From: Smittium mucronatum
Taxonomy: Eukaryota; Kickxellomycota; Harpellomycetes; Harpellales; Legeriomycetaceae
Direction of reading: 5' to 3'
Assembly: GCA_001953115.1 (NCBI GenBank)
Contig: LSSL01002564.1
Location: forward strand, 1-36,942
Length of the DNA: 36,942 nucleotides
Positions within the stretch are counted from its first letter, which is position 1; every line of letters begins with the position of its first letter. Positions 1 through 11,698 of the stretch are shown here, one piece after another. The translations under genes and the position numbers were made by a program. The notes beneath the pieces are model-generated. The model worked only from the letters and a program-made list of their open reading frames with translations. It did not search any database and was not told the origin of the DNA.

Positions 1-654
1 TTTTAAATTAGTTTTTATAACTTTTTATTAAAGAGAAAATAAATTTCCCGAAAAAAAAATAAAAAAATAAAACTAATCCCCGAAAAATTTAACTACAAAA
101 TAAATATACATACAATAGATGGGGAAAAAAAATTATGTCCACCTATCTGTAAACAGTATCCCAACACCAGACTGATTTTTTGACCAGGAAATTTCGAAAC
201 CATAAAAATTTTCCCGATAAATTCATATAATATCTCAATAGTACTGATAATTATTTGGCTAAAACTCTACAGTCCAACTATAAATTTTAATAATAATTCT
301 AAAAAATTTGAATCATCATTATGCAAAAAGAATTTTCACCAAAAAATCAAATCAAATTCTATATTTAGCCCTTCTTCAAATGGATCGGACACCGAGGACA
401 TTACTGACTCAAAAGAAAACGAAAGTGTTATCTCAGATGAAGAAAAAAAATTGGTATCATATCAGAACCCGGAAGCATGGCCAAGGTAGATGGACCACAA
501 CACAATATTGTCCCAATGATAGAGCATTTAAACAAAGACACCCATACAAAACACAAATCCAGAGAAATTAATGTAAATTATCTACCTCCAGAACCTGAAT
601 AAAACTATTAATAACCGACAACTAGCAAAATACCGTCTGAATAATGGGAATTAT
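1..654 (+). pseudogene. presumed gag/protease remnant of the Ty3/gypsy element
   Basis: This stretch lies just upstream of a recognisable chromovirus pol and on the same strand, so gag and protease are what should be here. I see no zinc knuckle and no protease DTG/DSG motif. Positions 367-490 read as an acidic, Ser/Asp/Glu-rich linker (residues such as SDTEDITDSKENESVISDEE), in a different frame from the open frame that begins at 308. No LTR, primer-binding site or promoter was recognised in the first 300 bases, so the 5' end of the element is either lost or lies before the window. The assignment rests on position and is inference. Confidence 0.35.
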
Positions 655-1620
655 CCTAAGTATTTAGTAAGAAATTAGCTTAAGAACTGTCAGAGTACAG
701 AAAATACGATTGACCAATAAATTTAGAATCAGGATCTATCTCCTCTTGAGTCCCAATATATTCCTTATCTGAAACTGAGCTGAAGACCCTAAAGAACTAT
801 ATATGTGAAAATCTAAAAAATGATTTTATACAGCAATCAAAGTCACCCTAATGAGCACCTGTAATGTTTACCAAAAAAAAAGACGGAGATCTCAAACTTT
901 GTGTTGACTACAGAAAGCTGAATGATCAAACCATTAAGAATCTACACTCGCTACCAAATATAGACAAATATTTCAACCGTCTTCAATTAGAAAAATATTT
1001 CATTTCGCTGGAATTCCATGGAGACTATAACTTGATCAGAATATGCGGAGGAGACATGTGGAAAACTGCTTTCCGCTGTCTATATAGTCATTTCGAATAA
1101 AATATCATTTCTCTTGGGCTGAAAAATGCATCAGCTACATCAAAACACGTTATAAAGATTTACTTAGAGACATAATGGAAAGTTATGCCATTGTATAATT
1201 GTATGACATACTAATATAATTCTAACTCATTCTCTGAACTCATAAAACATGTTCGATATTTCTTCAAAAAGCTACTGAAAACAAAATGTAATCTATACTC
1301 TCGAAATCAGTATTTCACAAGATGGAGGTTGACTTCTTAGGATACATAATATCAGTGGAATATATAAGTTCAGAACCTGAAAAAACATCTAACCTTACTA
1401 ACTTGTCCACAACTATAAACTTCAGAGTTATTAAAGTATTCTTAGGATTCGTTAATTATTACAGAAAATTTATCTCAGATTTGACAAAAATACACTACCC
1501 GCTCCAAGTATGCTTAAAAAGGATACCAAATTTACCTGGTCTGCTGAATCGGAAAATCATTTAGGGAAATTATAAATTTATTGGTTTCCTCCCCTGTCCT
1601 CAGTTAACCAAACCCTAAAA
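655..1620 (+). pseudogene. Ty3/gypsy reverse transcriptase domain, broken
   Basis: The region starts with the conserved pre-RT segment (residues like ELSEYRKYD, then SLSETELKTLK). The RT core follows: APVMFTKKKDGDLKLCVDYR at about 855-917 corresponds to the gypsy motif APVLFVKKKDG-LRLCVDYR. Next come SLPNIDKYFNRLQ, the FRCLYSHFE segment, and after a frameshift VDFLGYIIS at 1,325-1,351 and VFLGFVNYYRKFISD at about 1,436-1,480, which is the RT-RNase H connection. The catalytic YxDD box at 1,196-1,207 reads stop-L-Y-D: the tyrosine is a stop and the first aspartate is tyrosine, so the enzyme could not work. Stops also sit just before APVMF. The family is recognised by motif; the reading is broken into at least three frames. 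Confidence 0.88.
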
Positions 1621-2010
1621 AAGAATAATATGTAGAAACTGACGCCTCCAATTATGCTATGCAAGCAATTTTATGTCAAAATAAAAAAACTATAAACTCC
1701 ACCCTGTATCATACTTCTCGAGGAAATTCTCCATCGCAAAAATTAATTACAATATTTATGATAAGTAAATGCTAGCAATAATATCTGCATTCAAGAAATA
1801 GAGGAAATATTTAGAGATACTACTGAAATCATTCAAGCGTATACTGATCATAAGAATTAGAAACATTTCAAGACTGCAAAGTTTTTAAACCGGAGACATG
1901 GTCGTTGGTCCCTCTTCTTTTCACGTTTCATTTTTATAACTACTTATCGACCGGGAATTTTATCTGGAAAACCTGACGCCCTGTCTGTAAGATCAGAATA
2001 CTTGGGAAAA
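1621..2010 (+). pseudogene. Ty3/gypsy RNase H domain, broken
   Basis: RNase H cleaves the RNA strand of the RNA-DNA hybrid during reverse transcription. The opening motif VETDASNYAMQAILCQ at about 1,632-1,680 corresponds to the gypsy T-D-AS-x-xA-GA-L-Q block with the first catalytic Asp. Later blocks (AIISAFK, the YTDHKN motif near 1,840-1,857 with its catalytic Asp, then the RW-FLSRF-TYRPG-KPDALSR region near 1,895-2,000) are recognisable but interrupted by stops and shifts. The spacing to the RT upstream and integrase downstream is normal for a chromovirus. Confidence 0.82.
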
Positions 2011-2189
2011 AAAGTTGATTCCAAACAGTATACTTCCTAGTTCACGATTCATCACTTCATATCTAGGGTAAAATCAAAATTAAGGAAAGTTATCATCAAA
2101 GCTCTAGCCACAGATAAGTACGCAAAAAAAAAAATTCCCTAATATGAGCGCTAATTCATCATCCAATTTGAATAGCTATTTGAAAATAA

Positions 2190-3060
2190 TAAATGAAGTA
2201 TTATACCACGAAGACAAGATTTATATTCCCCGAATACTTAGGATAAAATTAATTCACGATCATCACGGATCTACACCCGCAGGACACTTAGACACCAAAT
2301 AAACTTTCGACCTCATCAAAAGAAAATACTGGTTACCTAAAATGAAAAAAATAGTAAAACACTTTTTACAAACGTTTAAAAATTGTAACTAAGTCAAAAA
2401 TAAGCTCCAATAAAAACAGGTACTGTTGCTTCCATTCCATCCTCTAGAAAATACATGTAAATATGTTACAATGAACTTCATAGTTGAATTACAAAAATCA
2501 AATGGATTTGACACTATAATGTTCGTTGTTGACAGATTTACCAAAATGGTCTACTTCATCCCTCTCCGAAAGCTTCCCATATCCACAGAAACTGTCCAGA
2601 CATTTATAAGGAACATTTTAAAACTATGTGAAATGCCAGAATAATTAATCTCTGACAGTATAGCTCAGTTTATTTCACTATTCTGAAGACGCCTTTTTCA
2701 ATTATTCAGAGTTAAAATTAATATTTCCTCTTCTTTCCATCCAGAAACCGACGGAAAACGGACCGGATTAACCAAAATCTTGAAATATATCTTCAATCTT
2801 ATATTAATTATTAACGATCAAACTGGGTGAAAATACTTGCTATGGCAGAGTTTTCATACAGAAGTTTGGTTCATACTTCAACTAACCATTCAAATTTCTT
2901 TGCTCTCGTTGGATATATCTCAAAATTATATATGGAAAAAATTGGGGCCCCAAAAGTACCTGCAACTGAAGATCGTTTAATCTTATTCGAAAATACCCAC
3001 AATAAACTTTGCCAAGCCCTTAAAAAATCCATCAAAAAATCCAAAAAAATTTGCAGATAG
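2190..3060 (+). pseudogene. Ty3/gypsy integrase (HHCC finger and DDE core), broken
   Basis: Integrase inserts the retrotransposon cDNA into the chromosome. The N-terminal HHCC zinc finger is visible from about 2,250 (HDHHGS, GHLDTK, then YWLPKMKKIVKHF and a Cys-rich end). The catalytic core begins near 2,460 with a segment reading MNFIVELQKSNGFDTI, followed by FVVDRFTKM. In the family the first residue pair is normally M-D, so the first catalytic Asp is Asn here. The second Asp block is ISDSIAQF (2,648-2,671). The ETDG segment at about 2,744-2,756 is followed by a frameshift where the family has Q-T-E-R, so the third catalytic residue is lost. A further open piece at 2,827-3,060 covers the post-core region. 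Confidence 0.87.
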
Positions 3061-3129
3061 AAAGAGAATACCAGTAAAAGGGTTTGGAGTTGACGATTTA
3101 GTTTGGTTATATGCAAAGAAAATCTCCAC

Positions 3130-3490
3130 CTCTCGCCTTTCTGAGAAATTGGACTACAGATTTCTTGGACCTTACAAAATTTTGCATAAAATTAACCCAT
3201 TATCATATAAACTCAAACTTTACGAGGAATTGAAAATTAACCCCAGTTTTCATAATATTCTCATGGAGCCATATGTAAAAAACATTATCTCTCAAAGAAT
3301 AATTTATCCATTACCCAAAATAATTTTCAATTTAGAAAAAGAGTTTTTGGTATCAAAAATACTTGATTATTAACTCTACTATGGAAAAATTCACTTTCTC
3401 AATGACTTGAAAGGATACACTCCTGCTGGTAGATTTTGGGAACCTGCTGAAAACCTTGACTGCTATAAATTAATGAATAAATTTCGTGAA
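3130..3490 (+). pseudogene. integrase C-terminus with chromodomain, broken
   Basis: Residues LDYRFLGPYKILHKINPLSY (from 3,146) are the GPF/Y-like segment of chromovirus integrase, followed by a family-typical SFHNILMEPYVKN. From about 3,340 a chromodomain is readable: VSKILDY, a stop, LYYGKIHFL, DLKGYTPAG, FWEPAENLDCYKLMNKF. The aromatic cage pattern Y...W/F...WEP and the closing helix fit the chromodomain used by chromoviruses to target chromatin. The stop after ILDY and the altered W-K-G segment show decay. Nothing recognisable as a 3' LTR follows immediately. Confidence 0.85.
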
Positions 3491-3545
3491 ATTTTTTTAT
3501 AATAAACCTCGAAAAATCCTCAGAATATGTTAGAATACTACAACT

Positions 3546-3582
3546 GCAAAAAAAAAACCAAAACCAAAGCCAAAACCAAAAT
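3546..3582 (+). repeat. short A-rich / CCAAAA-type repeat
   Basis: A poly-A run is followed by about four degenerate CCAAAA/GCCAAA hexamers. It sits between the end of the chromovirus pol and the next coding-like segment. It could be a slippage tract; no function is implied. Confidence 0.7.
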
Positions 3583-3619
3583 ATAATTTATATATTCTAT
3601 CTTAAAACCTTTTTTCTCA

Positions 3620-5470
3620 ACAGCGGATATTATTTTTAAGGCTTGGGATTCGGCAGCTGACCATAAGATAGAGGAAGTAATCGATGCACCCGTCCTGTTA
3701 GAGGGAAAAGTACATCTAGCGAACTCTCTTGCTGGATTTTAACAGAGCCTGATACTGCGCTGACTAATTAACCGTAATAACACGTACCGAAAAACTCAGA
3801 TTTTCCTGCGAGTATTGAAACAGATTATATGGTCATTTACACCACTCAAAACCACGAGCTATATTTATACAGAGCACCGAAACTAACCGCTGGCAATATA
3901 ATTCAAGCCCAGGATTACCAACAGCGATTAGTGAAACAAAATCTATTAGGCTAACATTGAAGTGATTTCTGCTGGAATTACCAAACTATTTATCAATAAC
4001 TAACGTTTATGTGCTCTCTATGAAGTGGGTAGTGTAATGGTCCAATTAACTTTGGATTCAATTAACCCTAAGTTCCATGTATGAAAAATAGACTAGATTT
4101 CGTAGAGATATAAATAGAAAGCCAAATTTCCACTATTGGGAAGTTAAGATTTTCAAATGTAATTTTTTTTATTCCTTCCTTTAAAATTATTCCATCTTTT
4201 TCTTTTATAAAACCTTATTCTACATTAGCCTTCAGTTTTTTCAGAATATGGAAAAATTCAGTTTTCTGGATAGAGCCTTATCTACCAGCTATATCGGAAG
4301 TTTGGGAGGAATATATTAACGCAGACGGTCATATTCCTACTGTGAAAGTCGGTAATTTGGTTCCCAGACTTGAAGTAACTTTCAGTGAGACAGACATTGT
4401 TATTACAGACAACTACAGTTTTCCATCCCTAAAATGGAAAATAGCCATTTAAAGAGATCAAGGGTTGGATTATATTAGCATGAAGTATCAGCAGAATGTC
4501 CCCTAAGAGCGAAGTCTCCTAGATCTTACAAATAACACTTCCGTTTCAAACGAAAAGTGTAGCAAGTGTTGATCCAGTTACTTACATACATGACAGCTAT
4601 ATTCAGACAGGAGAACTTAGAAAATAAAAAATAAGCCATATCGTCATCTCAGATAATAAACTATCTCGCAGAATGGTAAAAATATGAAAAACTCAAGGTA
4701 GGTAAAGTTCGGGTATACAAGTAAGCAATATTGATCCTAGTGGACAATACAGAAGAATTAGAAACCGTGAGAATATTTAAGGGGTTCTTTAGCGCTCTAA
4801 AAAAAGCCTCATTAACATCATTAATTAATAATTCAGTATACATCACTCCAGTAATATCCCAAATTAGAGCCCCGAGTCAAACCGAAAAAGTTGAATAGAA
4901 CAGACCTCATATTATTCCTTTATTTATTAGCTGCGACCTTATTTCTTTACGCAACCAAAATTCACCGTGTCCAATATTTGAGGTCCAATATCAATTTTAT
5001 AACACAATTTATTGATAATTTCCCCCAATGAAAAGCGCAAAAGACGCACAATAACACTCCCATGTTAGATATCTAGACACTTTAATCTGATTATGTGCTC
5101 ATTTACACATATGAGGTTTAAAACCCGGAATTTCTCAAAAATTTTACCCATACCCTAACACAACATCTTTCTTACAGTCAACCAGTTGCTGAATCACATA
5201 AATTGTCATTCTATAACATTAAATGTGAATATTGTTTCACGATAAATAAATTTATTATCAGGTCTTATATTTCGCCACCCAAAAATTAAAATACTGAAGG
5301 CACACGCAATTGATGCATCGTTTGCTTCCAATGCTGGATTCTTGGCTGAGTACATAGAAAAAAATGCCTTTTGTTAAACCAGTTTATATTTGACTCGTAT
5401 TATAGGCTATCAAGCTCCTCAGAGAAGTTGGCACAGTCTATTTTACCTTTTGAGTAACTTTATATTTCTT
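3620..5470 (+). pseudogene. unassigned degenerate coding-like block
   Basis: I do not recognise this protein. The stretch is visibly less AT-rich than its surroundings and contains open pieces with ordinary amino-acid composition in shifting + frames. Examples are AWDSAADHKIEEVIDAPVLL (about 3,642-3,701), ETDYMVIYTTQNHELYLYRA (about 3,819-3,878), LYEVGSVMVQLTLDSINPKF (about 4,018-4,077), WEEYINADGHIPTVKVGNLV (about 4,302-4,361) and HAIDASFASNAGFLAEYIEK (about 5,302-5,361). Stops and frameshifts separate them. It begins about 130 bases after the chromovirus chromodomain on the same strand. It may therefore be an extra ORF of that element, a different mobile element, an endogenous viral relic or a host pseudogene. 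I see no motif that decides. Spans of lower coding quality (about 4,100-4,230) separate the better pieces. Confidence 0.5.
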
Positions 5471-7249
5471 CTCTCCAAAATTTAATGTTATAATTTATTG
5501 AGCTCGAAGAGCGGAGAGTAATTCATAATATATGAGGATAGGAGAAATATTAACTCTCAACCACTTATTACCACTTACTTTTACTAAAAGATGATAAGAA
5601 TATCACACGTAAACACTTTAAATTATATCAATTATTTTTTTTTGTTTCATTTAAATTGTTTTGGTAGCATAATTATGTCACTAAAAAATAAGTCCTACCA
5701 ATTTAATATTGGTTCGAATCGCTGATATTATATATGAATGTCTAAAATTAAAAATCCGATGTGTTTTATATCTAAAATTGCACCATTTATTACTAGAATT
5801 CTTATTTTATTTTTTATTGGCTACTTTTGTAAATAAAAATGCTAAATTAGATCTAGAGAGTATTGTAAATATGCAATCTAATACACTAGATTTTATTATA
5901 TAATTTGAGACTAAAAAATAAGTTTAAATATTGTCACCAAAATCTTGAAATAATTTTATTTAAGAAAAAGAAAAAGTATGTTTTTTAAGGTAAATAATTT
6001 CTAAACCATTAAACTATTATAAAGCTAAAATGTTTTATAAATATATTTTTAATATTTATTCTTACTTTTTTTTAATTTTGATACGCTATTCCAAAACTTA
6101 TTATAAGTGTAAGTACATTTTTTTTCTTTCATATAATTAATAAACATCCAGATTACGAAAAACTTTACTCTATCCTAAAGAAAAAATTGACTGAAAAAAC
6201 CAGATATCGAGTGTTTCTCAAAAATTCCAATTTTTCTCTCTTATCCAGAAACCTTTGCAAATGATACGAAATTGTTTGATGGATTTATACTATGCATTAG
6301 TTTTCTGAAATTTAATGCTTAGACATCAAGGATAAGAAAAAAATACTCAAATTTCATCATGTTAATTCTGTTATTCAATACCTATCCTTGATTTAAATAA
6401 TATATCAAATAATTAGATAATGATCTTTATCTAATATTTTCTTAATAAATTCCATAAATCCGCGCCTTATCTTAGTATAAATATACCTCCCTAGATATTA
6501 CTCTCGGTTAAAATTCCCCTCATCAATCCAAATATGTCCTAAAAAGAGAATATTTTTCAATCAGAAATTCTTTGAAGATTCTGAAACTTATAAAAGTGTG
6601 GAATGATTTAATTTATTTCATAATTATATAATGAGGCTGATAAAATCAACTAAATTACCTGAAACTGGGTGAGATATTAATGCATCTATTAATGAATATT
6701 GTTTATATTGCTAAAAATCTCTAAATAAGTTTTAATCTTTGATGATAAATCTATTCGTGAATTAATTTTACGTTATTTTTAGTCTTAAGTCAATTAAGAT
6801 TAAAAAATTTCCAATAATAATAATAATAATAATAATAACTATAACTATAACTATAAAAGGCAACAAAATTTATCTATATTTAAATTTATCTTGTGAACAA
6901 TAATTAATAGAATGATATGTATATTAATTCTGAAGCCATATTTCAAATTTTAAAACATGAGACTCAAGAATTTTTCCTATTTTTTTCGTTCCTCCTCTTT
7001 TTTTTTGGCATTATGAATGTATCTACTAAATTTATGTTTTAAATTTTTTATTAAAGCTCCAGCAAAAAAATTCAAGCTCTTTATAGCTTGAAATAATTAT
7101 TTTTCTTCTTATTGTTAATTTATTGGTCATTATAAATCTCATCTGATCGTAATTCTCAAACTTCTTACTTTTAAATTTGATAAATATGAACCAGTGATCC
7201 CGAATCTACTTAATAATATTGCATATTACTTATATCCCTGATATTCAAA
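5471..7249. other. AT-rich stretch without recognisable gene
   Basis: Nothing in this stretch resembles a known protein or RNA in any frame. The 64-codon open frame at 5,709-5,903 is hydrophobic, AT-driven and without motif. A GGTTCGAATC sequence at 5,711-5,720 resembles a tRNA T-loop, but no stems can be folded around it. Confidence 0.6.
6813..6855 (+). repeat. microsatellite (AAT)n followed by (AACTAT)n
   Basis: About eight AAT triplets run directly into three AACTAT hexamers. A simple sequence repeat; no gene contact. Confidence 0.9.
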
Positions 7250-8330
7250 AATTAGTATGATGCCAAAAAAATTATTTATAAGGAAAAATTTATCCTTACA
7301 TACTGGTATTTTTTCGTTTGTCAATTTTGATTTTCCAATATCATTCATCATTTCCAGGACAATTTTGGTGAGCTCAACTACATTTTTTTTCATCCATAAT
7401 GCGTACCTGGTTTTAATCTTTATATTAATACTTTCAAGTTCATTATTAGTGCTGGGTGAAAAAGATTCTAATCTTCATACCAGATTCTGTTTTTTATAAA
7501 ATTATTTTTATTCATTTTGTTCAATATAAGACTCAACTCGGAAAAAACTCCCCATTTTTTTAAAAAAGAATCGAAGATATATCAAATATCTCATCAGAAA
7601 AATAATTTTAATAAAAATTATATCTGATTTCAGCTTTCCTCAGAAGATTTTTTCTATAATTTTAGAAATATAATCTTTGATTTTTTATTTATGCCCCCAG
7701 TAATTCGCTCTTTTAACGGCCGTATTGAATTCCCTGATTGAAGATGATATTTGTGGTGCTGAGTCAGCAATTAGTGTTTTAAAATTCGAATTAGTGCCTT
7801 GAGATTCTAGTAATCTTTATATCTCGTTAAAACCCCATATTATTGTTTCCTTCTTTCATCTTAGTCAATTTAAACTACAGCAGGAAAAAAAAATCTAGAG
7901 GAATCGCTAAATCCAACTACAACATTGGGTATCGAACATCTATAAGTTTGTATTTCATAGCTATGTGAATGATCCCATTATTGGATAGGTACCTTATAAG
8001 GATTTTTGATGTGATAAGTAATTTGAAATCGCCGTTTTTAACAACACGTTTGAACACATACCGGAGTATTCGTAGTCACAATTTGAATTAAATTCTCAGT
8101 GATCTTTAATTTCACTGAAAGTTATTCTTTTTTTTTTTTCCTTTTATTTTTTTTATATCACTTATGACAGAATATAATTGAATATTACTGGGGTAAATAA
8201 TGATTTCATTTAATGCAAACTTTATTTCAAATTTTTTCTTGGTTTTGTTTTTGTGCATTTTTTTAACTTCATTAACGAAGGGATCAATTTTAGTCACATT
8301 TCAGCAAACGCTCCCGTTTAAACATGAGTA
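7250..8330 (-). pseudogene. MULE-type transposase relic, minus strand
   Basis: Read on the minus strand, this is a Mutator-like (MULE) transposase, the DDE enzyme that cuts and moves Mutator elements. From the 5' side (high coordinates) there is a basic, poorly conserved N-terminal piece at 8,297-8,112. Then WDHSHS (7,977-7,960), carrying a candidate first catalytic Asp, is followed by VVVGFSDSSRFFFPAVV. The block LIADSAPQ (7,774-7,751) corresponds to the MULE second-Asp motif, and RANYWGHK about 20 codons later to the usual C-W-x-H segment. SPSTNNELESINIKIK, starting at 7,459, is the typical TNN-LE-NxxIK C-terminal block with the catalytic Glu. Several stops and at least two frameshifts break it. 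Terminal inverted repeats were not identified. The plus-strand open frame at 7,257-7,499 is its shadow. Confidence 0.75.
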
Positions 8331-11059
8331 TTCCATTTTAAATGTTCCTGGATCCCTTTAATCTTTTATTTTCTCTAAAGGCTTGCAACCATTATGCGAC
8401 TTATTTGAGCAGTAATAATATGTTAAGATATAACGAAATAGCTTATTAGTCCTAGAAATATTTCAATAATATAGAAACTATAGATTTTTTTTTTGCAATG
8501 AATGGTTAATGACTACTTTCGAATGGTAGATAATATGATATCATTTAAACTTCAAATTAAACTATAAAAAAATAAGAAGATTGGATGCTATTGAATGATA
8601 TTTTTTGTTGTTTTTGTTGTTTTTATTTTTAGTTAAAAATAAAAACAAAAGCGTTTGATAAAAAAAACTGAAATTTCAGAGACAGATGATGCAATTTTAA
8701 TGGTTCTTCTATAATTTCATAGATCTGTGCCATTACTTGGTAGAAAATTGTGAATTTTAGTTTTTATACATTTTTTCCCTACTATATTTATTGACTTGTA
8801 ATTTTAGTTTATTATTATCCAATGAGATGTTAAAGCTTAATATTTCTTCTTTCCTAATATAATATGAATTAATCTTAGCTCTTAGAGCGAGATCAGCTTA
8901 AAAAAAAATCAAAAATCATTTACTTGCACCTATGAAGTATTTAATTAACTATTATCCATCACTAAATCAAGCTATACTTCAACAGAAGCTAGCAATTTAG
9001 ACTCCAAAATTATTGTAATTCTAACATTGAAAGCTCGAATAACGTGTTAATTATCTTTTACTGTATTTTTTCTTATCAGTAAATCCCGTAATTAACTTAG
9101 GATGAAGCAAATATCCTTTTTTTGACTTAAATGAGAGAATTTTTCGAAATTGCTGCAAAGACACTAGAGATCAACTGGATACACTATATAACTGTATTTG
9201 TTTCCCTGGAAACTTGAACCGAATGTCCAAGGCAAAATACAACTCTCTGATATATTAGGAAAACTTGTCATCCTGATCAATAAAATGAAGCCTAAAAAGA
9301 TATCCACAAAAATTTAATTCTTTTTCAGGCATCCACAGCTTTGTGCGCAGAATTTTAAAAAGAAAAAATTTGTGATATTGTGTTAAAAATGTAAACAGTA
9401 TGACAAGTGGAGGATTTATGAGTTTTATTTAGGATTAAAGTACATAAATGGAAAGAGGGAAAGAGGGAAAGGCTAAAGCAATACTAGACGGGAGATCTAT
9501 CTAATGGGATCATGTAAGAAAGAAATTAAACGGATTAGCCTCCCATCTAAGGGTAAATATCCTTTTAATAGTAAAATTCTTATTTCATAATTTTATTTAA
9601 TGAGGACTTCTATATCTTAAGCGCTACATTATATAAATTATAATATCTAAGCATAATCTGGTTGTGTTTGTGATTGTGTATATGATTTCATTTTGATGCT
9701 ATATTTTTCCGAGTTAACAAGATGTAGGTAGTATGTAAATCTTACACAAAACATATCAGCGAAACTATAATTTAACACATCACTTTTAATAGCCAACCTC
9801 AAAACCACAAAAATTTCTGAAGAGGATACTTCTGTGGGAAAGAGCTCCTGAAATTTTAGAGAACAGCTCACAGTAGAATAAAGAATCGCGTTTTTAAGAT
9901 GAAGATAGGAAAAACTGCATTATATGGACAAAATTTATTTTTAAAAAAGGCCTCCAAATATTATCAATCCATTCTGATCTCAAAATTTATTTTCATAATT
10001 CAGAATCATTTGAGAAAATAAAAGTTAAAAAAATACAATCTGTGGATACAAAACTGTTTGAAAGAATAGGATAAAATTCATGAAGGAAATTGAATTTGGA
10101 CGATTTTTCAAATCTAAAACTACAACAATGGGCACCAAAATAGAACTTTCAAAATAAAACCTCAAGTTTATTATATAGGAATTTTAAGTGTTAATAGAGA
10201 AAAGTTCCTTCAAAAATCATAATAATTTTTTTAAAATATTTCAAAGAAAAATAATTTTATAAGAGAACATATGAGCTCAATACTACTTTCAGCTTAAATA
10301 TACCAAAAATCCGCTTCTAATAAATATAAATACGATAAGGTTTTGTCCAATTTAATATCCATAAGTATACAGAGTAAGGATTTTGCGGTATCTTTGTTCC
10401 TAGTAGATTAATATATGCATATACTATACAAGGGTTTCTGAAAATAGTGCCATTGATTCCCTAGAAACAAAATAATCAAAATTAATATTATTTCAATTAG
10501 AACTATACCAATACCAATAAAATTTATCATAGATCTCATAAGAATTACTAGTGGTAAAAATAAACAGATTTTATATTCAGTCTTCTCTGTTTTATATCTT
10601 GATAATTCGTTTTATTAAGGTTATATTCCCAAATAACACCTATTTAGTTTTAATCGAGCTAAAAGAATCGGGGTAAAATATTTTTGTTGATTCATTTGTT
10701 TCACAGAGTCATAAACTAAAAAAGAGTATTTTATATAAGAAAAAAATAATAAATAAAAATAATGAAAATAAGAAAAATAAAAAATGTCTATAGATTGGAA
10801 AAAAATCAAATGGAAAAAGTAGTTTTGGCACAATATAATTTTTTTCATTATTTTTTCTTAAAAAAAGTAATAACAGTTTATGCTTTCTATTTAAAAATAA
10901 GATTTATTTAAATCTAATGAGTAAAATTCATAATCCGACTTGTTTTATAAATGAAAAGTATGAATAGAAAAGAATATTCTTGGGGGTTACACTGGGAATT
11001 CGAAAATATTAAGTCAGATAATTATGTAACAGTAAGATCACATTGGATAACATATTTTG

Positions 11060-11330
11060 GTATTTTTTCAGCCACATAAACTTTAGACTTAAGGCATTTC
11101 AATAATATTTGGAACTTCAAGCAGAAATAAACAACAGATTTAAAAAAGAAAAACAAATTTGAAATTATTGAAATACTTCATTGTGAAATAAAATTCTAAA
11201 ACGATCACTTTGATATTTTACCATCTAATGATGACGAGTCTCCTATAACTAAAGAGAACTCCACTCAAGATGATCAAGAAAATGTCATTGACGGCAACAC
11301 CACAGAAATTAACAGGTAAAAGTATGAATT
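11060..11330 (+). pseudogene. acidic coding-like fragment, unassigned
   Basis: In one + frame, positions around 11,208-11,313 read as an uninterrupted acidic, Asp/Glu/Ser/Asn/Thr-rich run (pieces such as DILPSNDDESPITKENSTQ and DDQENVIDGNTTEIN), preceded by a Lys-rich piece with one stop. The codon composition is unlike the surrounding A/T noise, so this is probably a remnant of a real protein, possibly the linker of a retroelement gag. No motif identifies it. Confidence 0.3.
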
Positions 11331-11698
11331 TTTAGAAGTAATAATTAGAAAATGTGGAATGTGGAATCGTTGATCATTTAAATTCCAGAGCTAGTTATTT
11401 TTTTAGATTAGAGAGGCAAAATTTGGAAGATTTTTTTGGGATCCCAACTTCACCCTAGATTATTCTATAATTAAGTGACGGTGATTTACATCAAATACAA
11501 AGAATTAATTAAAATAAACATGCTAAATTATAATCTAGATTTTTTTTGATGACTCTTTATAATCGATTAAATTTCACTAGAGTACATAAAGGGGTTGAAG
11601 AAACATAATATGCAAAATCAAAGTGAATATTAGAGAAAAGGTGTGAAAATCGCTTCAATATGAATACTAAATATCATGATACATAATTCAAACAGTAT

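Larger units (their letters stand above)
655..3490 (+). mobile_element. degraded Ty3/gypsy chromovirus (pol: RT-RNase H-integrase-chromodomain)
   Basis: The order of conserved blocks is reverse transcriptase, RNase H, integrase, chromodomain. That is the Metaviridae order, and the terminal chromodomain marks the chromovirus branch (Tf1/Tf2/sushi type). The blocks are split among all three + frames by many stops and indels, so the element is dead. No flanking LTR could be recognised: nothing in 1-300 repeats convincingly after 3,490. The element may be a fragment, or its LTRs may have decayed beyond recognition. The separate domain entries give the residues. Confidence 0.9.

Noticed and set aside
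308..571. 87-codon open frame at the start of the gypsy region
   Set aside because: The more protein-like acidic reading lies in another frame over the same bases; this frame is Lys/Thr/Gln-rich, starts at TTG and shows no gag motif.
2871..3116. 81-codon minus-strand frame
   Set aside because: Antisense shadow of the integrase.
5711..5720. tRNA T-loop-like GGTTCGAATC
   Set aside because: The flanking bases do not form a T-stem and no D-arm, anticodon arm or acceptor stem can be folded around it.
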